Shown here: positions 58,670-64,000 of the stretch, piece after piece
Numbering within the stretch: the first letter of the stretch is position 1
How the letters are laid out: the number at the start of each line of letters is the position of its first letter
NCBI GenBank assembly: GCA_007922195.1
Contig: ML681963.1
Span: 51,769,030 to 51,833,029, forward strand
DNA from: Podocnemis expansa
Taxonomy: Eukaryota; Chordata; Testudines; Podocnemididae
Length of the DNA stretch: 64,000 nt
Direction of reading: 5' to 3'
Program-made: the position numbers and the translations under genes
The notes under the pieces: model-generated
Told to the model about the DNA's origin: nothing
Databases searched by the model: none
What the model saw: the letters and a program-made list of their open reading frames with translations, nothing else

Positions 58670-60470
58670 ATGCAGCTGCCAAGTGGTTAGGTAAAGCAAC
58701 CTCAGGTTTGATTGCTTTAGAAGGCCCAAGTTCTGCATCAGTAAGTCCTCCCTGAGCGGAAGGTGAATCGGGGCATCTAGTGACAAATCCCGCAGAATCG
58801 AGAATCAGTGTTGGGTGGGCCAGTCCAGAGCTATCAGGATCACGTCCACTCTATCCCTTTCTATTTCAGAAGTACTCTGTAAATCAGAGGCATCGGGGGG
58901 GAGACGTACATCAGTTGGCCCTTCCATAAGATTAGGAAGGTGTCTGAGACTGAGCCCTTCTCTGGACCCCTGAGCGAACAGAAGAGTTGACGCTTGCAGT
59001 TCTGGTGAGTAGCAAACAGGTCTATTTGTGCTGGGCCCCATCAGTCAACTATGTGGGACAGTGCCTCTTAATGCAGCGAGCATTCATGATGTGACTGAAA
59101 GGTTTTGCTCAGCGAGTCTGCCGCACCGTTTTCTATGCCTGGCAGGTGGGCTGCTATTGGAGTGAAGTCATGAATCAGAGCAAGTTCCCACATATTGGCA
59201 GCTTCCATGCAGAGAGCTAGCGAGTGGACGCCCCCTTGTCTGTTCATGTAGAGCATGGCTGCTGTGTTGTTCGTAAGAATTTGGACTGTTTTCCCTTTCA
59301 CCAGGTCCAGAAAAATGTTGCACGCCAGACGAATGGCTCGGATCTACTTTACATTTATGTGGAGTAACTTGTCCTTGGGAGTCCACGTTCCCTGGGTTGA
59401 GAAACCCTCTGTGATGTTCTCCCCCATTGTGTGTCCGAAGCATCTGTTATCAGAGTCACTGTGGGGGTTGAGGTTTTGAAGGGGATCCCGCCCCTTGCAA
59501 AGAGAGGGTCTTGCCATATTTTGAGAGTTTCTAGGACCCTGAGCAGGACAAACAGTCAAGGGGTGCTTCTGGCGATGGAAGACCGAAGCTACCCAGGGCT
59601 GAAATGGTCTCATTCTCAACCTGGCTGTTCCGATAACTGAGGTTGAGGCCACCATGCGTCCAAACAGCTGCAGGCACCATTTGGCCATGGTGACTGGGGC
59701 CCTCTGGAGTTCCAAAATGATGGAACACATGGACTGAAACCCTGAAAGGGGTAGAGAAGCTCTGCTCTTTTTGGAGTTCAGTAGGGCCCCAGTGAGCTCT
59801 ATCGTGTGGGTTGGGGCTGATTTCAACTTTTCTTGATTCATGTAAAGTCCCAAGTGGCCGCACAGTCTTTTCACCAAGGTGATGCTGTGGAGAACCTGGT
59901 GCTTGGACTTTTCCTTTATTAGCCAATCGTCGAGGTAAGGGTAGATCTTTACCCCCTGCCTTCTCAAATAAGCTGCCACTGCCACCAGACACTTTGTGAA
60001 CACTCTTGGAGCTAGGTGAGCCCGAATGGGAGGAATGTGAATTGGAAGTGCTCCCTTCCCACCACAAACCTGAGGAACCTTCTGTGTTTTGGCGTTATTA
60101 CTATACGAAAATAAATATCCTTTTGGTCAAAGGCTGCAAACCAATCCCCTAGATCTAGGACAGGAATGATTTGCAAAAGGGACACCATGTGGAACTTTAT
60201 TTTCCTTAGCTGCTTGTTTAGAGCCCTGAGATCCAGGATGGGTCTCAGGTTGCCATTTGGCTAGGAAGTATCTGGAGTAGAACCCCTTTCCCCACTGATT
60301 TTTGGGACCTTTTCTATGGCCCCTATGGAGAGTAGTTTTTTGCATTCTTTTTGTAACCGAAAGTCTAGCTCTAGGTTCCTGAGACATGGACAAGGGGGCA
60401 GGTTCCTGTCTTGGGGTACAGTTTGAATTGGATTGAGTAACCTTTGGATAGTGTGTCCAGTATCCAATGG
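58670..60470 (-). pseudogene. DIRS reverse transcriptase and RNase H, frameshifted
   Basis: RT starts near 60395 (FRLQKECKKLLSIGAIEKVP), then GFYSRYFL in a shifted frame near 60280 and the HRRFLRFVVG/LPFGL region near 60050, again frameshifted before APRVFTK. The catalytic YLDD box sits in IYPYLDDWLIKEK (ORF 60003-59344). RNase H follows (59301 to 59068) with LTNNTAAMLYMNRQGG, where the usual catalytic Asp of the TDN motif is Asn, and LPGIENGAADSLSK with its Asp kept. The post-RNase H tail (DRVDVILIALDWPTQ, to about 58670) typical of DIRS is present. The protein would copy element RNA into cDNA; several frameshifts and the Asp to Asn change disable it. Confidence 0.92.
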
Positions 60471-60559
60471 TTGGTTGTGATTCTGGCCCATTGAGGTAGA
60501 AAGTGGGCCAGCCAAGCATGGAACCACAGGGGATGAACGGTGGGACAGGGGTCCTTTGA

Positions 60560-63185
60560 CTGGTTGTCAAAAACGCTGTTTTTGACCAGCTGACCAGGAG
60601 CTGCAGTTTCCTTGGCAGGAAGTTTGGGCCAAGGATTGGGGCTTTGAGCCCTTACCCAAATGAACCTTCTTCTCCAGAGCCCCATAAGGGCTCTGTGACT
60701 GTTGGTAGGGCCTTTGGCAGGATCCTTGTGTAGAGTTCTGTTGCTGAGGTTGCTGTTGAGGCAACTGGCTTCTGAAGGGGTGCCTAGTTTCTGGTGGCAC
60801 ATACATGTTTAGGGACTTTCGAGTGGCCCTAGAGTCCTTCATTCCATGCAGCTTAGAGTCCATGGATTCAGTAAACAGGGTTGGACCCTCGAAAGAAAGG
60901 TCCTGAATGGTCTGCAGATCTGTTGAGACAAACTAGAGCCCTGAAACCAGGCTGTTCGGTGCATAGACACTGCAGAAGCCATGCTACAAGAAGCAATGTC
61001 AGATGTGTCCCACGACACCACGGTTGTGTTCACACAGCACTCTTATTTTGAAACAACAGAGGTTGTTTCAAAATAAGAAATACCCTGTTCACACGACGCA
61101 CGGTTGTTTTGAAACAACAGCACCTGTTGTTTCAAAACAACGGCGTTGCTTCGAAACAACTTAAACCCCATGTGGGGACGAAACAATGTTGTTTCGAAAC
61201 GATTGTTTTGAAACAATGCCGTCCGAACATGTTGTTTCGAAACAACAGTGACTTGTTTCGAAATAACTGTTGCCTGAAACTGCTATTTTGCTTTGAGCTT
61301 TATTCCTTAATTCGAATTAACAAACTGTTAATTTGAATTAAATTATTTCGAAATAAGGCATTATTTCGATACAAGTTGTTTCAACCCAACTTGTATTGAA
61401 ATAATGCCTGTGTGTGAACACAGCCCATTAGCATGTTGCAGGCAACTAGAACCCCTTCCTCAACCAATGTCTCGAAATCTCTGACATGTTCCCTTGGAAT
61501 TACATCCCGAAATCTCTCTAGCATGCCCAAGATGTTGAAGGCATACCTTCCCATAAGGGCGTGGTGGTTTGCTATGCAGAGCTGGAGGGATGAGGTGGAG
61601 TAAACCTTCCTACCAATGAGGTTGAGTTTCTGTGCCTCCTTATTTTTGGGAGTAGAGTTAGGCTGGCCCTGTCTCTCCTTGTGATTGATTGCATCTACAG
61701 CCAAGGACCCAGGGGTAGGGTGGTTAAAAAGGAAGGAAAATTTATCCATAGGGACATGGTATCTCTGGCCCACAACCTTGTACACCAGAGAAATAGAGGA
61801 TGGGTTTTGCCACTGCACCTTTACAATGGAGTATACCCCCTCATGTAGAAGGACTGAGATTTTAGCAGGTGGGGCTGCCTCCCCCAGGTTGAAGAGGGGG
61901 TTGGACGTCTCGCGGACAATCCCCAGGTCTAGGTTTAAATTCGCTGCCATGCACCTATGGCAGGCCTGTTGGGCGCGAGGGTCATCCCTGTACTCATATG
62001 GCCTTTGGTAAGTAGCTTCGTACAGTGATGAAGAAGAGGAAATTCGCAATCTACAGTGCCGTGCGATGTCGGAGTCGGGTTTGTCATCTGAGTCATCCGA
62101 TGAACCAGCAGTTTGAGAAGATGATGGTGCTGAGAGTCGTGATGACACCAGCTCATCCCTCCGGGTGGAAGTTGAGCCAACTGTTGGTCCATTCCTGGAA
62201 GGATCATGGGGTGGAAGCACAGTAAGCCCTGGTGCGACCACTTGCCTTCCAAGAGCCGCCCTCACGCTGGGAGCCACTCTGGCATCTATTCTGGCCCCCC
62301 CCTCCGGTGCTGATCAGATTAGCAGAGGGGATGGTTTCATCGCTGGATGCTCTCTGGTGCTGAGGGGTGAGGTGCTTTGGCGGTAGGAAGTCAGGGATTG
62401 TTTTCGGTGCTGCTTTCCTGCAGGTTCCTCTCTGGCAGGAGCCAGTACCAGGGATGATGTGGATCTACAGTGCCATGGCTCATCATCAGATGGTGCCAAG
62501 GAAGTTGAGGATGATCTTGCCCTTCATGAGTCCTGCGACCACAATACCAACAATTCACGTGCCAACACAGGAGACAGGGATAACCATTTGTCAAAACTCC
62601 CTCCGGCCCCGGGGCAGCAGTGGTTTCCTTCAGTACTGGTGAAGCTGTTGACGGTTCTGGGACCAGTGCCGCCCCTACTGCAGAGGACCATTCTTCAGCT
62701 GAAAGGGTCAGTTTACCTCTGGACTGTACCAGTCTGTGCAGTGCCAGGGGTGCCAGCTCTGATAATATCTTTGCTGCTGTGAACACCTCCGGTGTTGAGG
62801 GGATGGGTACCAACTCCCATCCCCAAGGCAGGGTGGATGGCGGAGAAGCGGCACAGCTCCAAGGTGGTGCCGAGTTGGAGGCCGATCACAGCTTTTGAGT
62901 AATAGCCGGAGAGCAGCGCCAGGTCTTCTTCGGTGCTGAACTGCCACGTGGTACTGGCGAGTCCTTAGACGAGGTGGGCTTACTTAGAGCTGGTAGAGCT
63001 GCCCGATCCTGGATGAGGTTCTGGAGCCTCTGCTCCCTGTCTTTGCGAGTTCTTCTTTTGAAGGACTTGCATATGGGACATTTTTCTGCGAGGTGCAACT
63101 CACCCAGACAGGAGAGGCATTTGTCATGGGGGTTGTCGATTGGGACTGCCTTGCAGCAAGCCATGCAGGGTTTAAATCCCAGCAT
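60560..63185 (-). pseudogene. DIRS gag-like ORF1, interrupted by a MITE
   Basis: The N-terminal part (63185-62886) has cysteine pairs CMAC, CLSC and CPIC with a His between, suggesting zinc binding, followed by a basic KRRTRKDREQR stretch. The longest intact piece (62277-61432, about 280 codons) contains a Ser-rich linker and the DIRS gag signature NKEAQKLNLIGRKVYSTSSL. After the MITE (61022-61425) the frame resumes with SMASAVSMHRTAWFQ and, shifted, HGMKDSRATRKSLNMYVP. This protein is thought to package element RNA. Frameshifts between 62277 and 62886 and after 60839, plus the MITE, make it nonfunctional. The start at 63185 is chosen because it precedes the conserved Cys motifs. Confidence 0.88.
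61022..61425. mobile_element. Palindrome-rich MITE, 404 bp, inside DIRS gag
   Basis: The left end is GGTTGTGTTCACACAG; the right end reverse-complemented is GGCTGTGTTCACACACAG. The interior is an array of the 16-bp palindrome GTTGTTTYGAAACAAC and variants, about nine between 61045 and 61270, then AATTCGAATTAAC words. The termini resemble those of the Harbinger-like MITEs at 9715 and 54537. No clear target duplication was found, so the superfamily is an inference. Confidence 0.75.
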
Positions 63186-63394
63186 ACTTAATCACACAAA
63201 AATAATAAACCTAGGTAAAGAGACAGGCACTTGCTTAAACACAAGGACGGGCTGTTCCAGTACTGTTGCTGAGGGTGGAAAGAAGGAATTGGGAGGATCA
63301 GGGTTAGGGTCACATATATAGCCACGGTTGCGGAGCAGAGGGGGCATTGGCCGCTGACCCTGACCTGACAGGCTAGGGCTAAAAGGCTTTCCAG

Positions 63395-63464
63395 ATTACC
63401 ATGCACTGCAGCACGTGGACACCTGTAGCTGAATGATGTGAGCAGCACTTGAAGAAGAAGTAAT
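63395..63464 (-). repeat. DIRS inverted terminal repeat, right copy (5' end of the element)
   Basis: The reverse complement reads CTTCTTCAAGTGCTGCTCAC then CAGCTACAGGTGTCCACGTG and AGTGCATGGTAAT. It matches 55913-55984 and, in part, 57075-57106. Confidence 0.82.
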
Positions 63465-63498
63465 TGCCGCTTGGGGTCTGGTCCTCCCTACCCTTAGG

Positions 63499-63962
63499 CA
63501 GGACCATCCTTAAGGGCGGGGGGGGAGAAGGGTCCGCACTTTTGGAGGCCCTGCACGGCCGCCCTGCCGCCTCCCCATGCTGGGGACCAGGCGAGCGGGC
63601 AAAAGGCTGGTCCGCCACTGCCACACCGCTGTCGCCCCCTCCCCCCCCCCGGCCACGCGCACTGCTCTGGGCTCCGTGCCGGAGCAGCGGAGAGGGGGCA
63701 GGAAGCAGCACAGAGCCAGTATTGCTGCCCCCCACCTCCTCCCTGCTGCTCTGGCAGGGGGGCAGACCGGCAGCACTGTGGTGGTGGACCGCCCTCTTGC
63801 CCACTCGCCTGGTCCTCGGCATGGGGGGGGGCAGCGCAGAGGTCTGCCCCTCCCCTGGGCCGGTCGGCCCTGCCACCAGTGCGGGGGGTGATGGAGGGGG
63901 CCCGCGGAGGGTGATTTGCCCTGGGCCCCACACCCCTAGGTGCTCCTCTAGGGACGTCTCTG
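63499..63962. mobile_element. GC-rich hAT element, 464 bp, perfect TSD
   Basis: Left end CAGGACCATCCTTAAGG; right end reverse-complemented CAGAGACGTCCCTAGAGG. The flanks are an exact 8-bp duplication CCCTTAGG at 63491-63498 and 63963-63970. The interior is GC-rich, without a transposase; frames of up to 184 codons are composition artefacts. It lies about 35 bases outside the DIRS right terminal repeat. Confidence 0.92.
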
Positions 63963-64000
63963 CCCTTAGGACCGTTTATACCTATGGGCAGTGGGTGGAA

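Larger units (their letters stand above)
55913..63465 (-). mobile_element. DIRS-type tyrosine-recombinase retrotransposon, near full length, decayed
   Basis: The order on the minus strand is terminal repeat, gag (63185 to about 60560), reverse transcriptase with RNase H (about 60470 to 58670), tyrosine recombinase (58663 to 57178), a noncoding 3' region, then an inverted copy of the terminal repeat. This order, inverted terminal repeats instead of LTRs, and a tyrosine recombinase in place of a DDE integrase define DIRS elements, which integrate through a circular intermediate without target duplication. Without the two hATs (with one TSD copy each) and one MITE the element is about 6.2 kb, a normal DIRS length. 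Frameshifts and stops break every coding region. The 3' region at 56541-57170 contains no gene; it carries an extra terminal-repeat-like copy at 57075-57106. Confidence 0.9.

Noticed and set aside
61088..61270. CRISPR-like array of regularly spaced repeats
   Set aside because: The repeats are palindromic words of variable spacing inside a MITE with terminal inverted repeats, in a vertebrate genome.

Overview
This is vertebrate nuclear DNA, most likely from a turtle (crocodilian is the less likely alternative). The signs are CR1 LINE 3' ends, MIR/CORE-type SINE fragments, Chompy/Harbinger-like MITEs with termini resembling GGSTATGTCTACAC, many non-autonomous hAT elements with exact 8-bp target-site duplications (TSDs), Penelope-like repeat modules carrying a hammerhead-like motif, and a DIRS-type tyrosine-recombinase retrotransposon. 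The species assignment is inference from repeat content alone. I found no convincing host protein-coding exon, tRNA, rRNA or CRISPR array. The long open frames outside DIRS are chance frames in GC-rich repeat or intergenic DNA.

Layout. Bases 1-746 are the right-hand part of a foldback hAT element cut by the window edge. Bases 747-12731 are mostly unassigned noncoding DNA with a small hAT MITE (3693-3879), MIR fragments and an AT-rich Harbinger-like MITE (9715-10179). Bases 12732-14442 are a three-level nest: a solo LTR inside a hAT inside another hAT. Bases 14443-25609 hold Penelope-like fragments, CR1 3' ends, a 1.08-kb hAT (21174-22257) and a 50-bp repeat unit. Bases 25610-28716 hold a well-bounded solo LTR and a second LTR candidate interrupted by a hAT and a CR1. 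Bases 28717-53192 are sparse, with MIRs, CR1, a hAT dimer (41219-41631) and two other hATs. Bases 53193-54928 hold a hAT 5' fragment and a hairpin-like Penelope module interrupted by a MITE.

Bases 55913-63465 are the main feature: one DIRS retrotransposon on the minus strand with inverted terminal repeats and decayed gag, reverse transcriptase/RNase H and tyrosine recombinase regions. It was later hit by two GC-rich hAT copies of one family (56076-56533 and 58072-58562) and one palindrome-rich MITE (61022-61425). A further hAT with a perfect TSD (63499-63962) lies just outside it.

How the parts work together. No host pathway is visible. The content is a record of successive transposition, and nesting gives relative ages. 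All autonomous machinery seen (CR1 and DIRS) is broken, so nothing here looks independently active. The points worth follow-up are the hAT dimer sharing one outer TSD, the hammerhead-like Penelope modules, the DIRS terminal and internal repeats, and the MITE built of repeated TTCGAA-centred palindromes.
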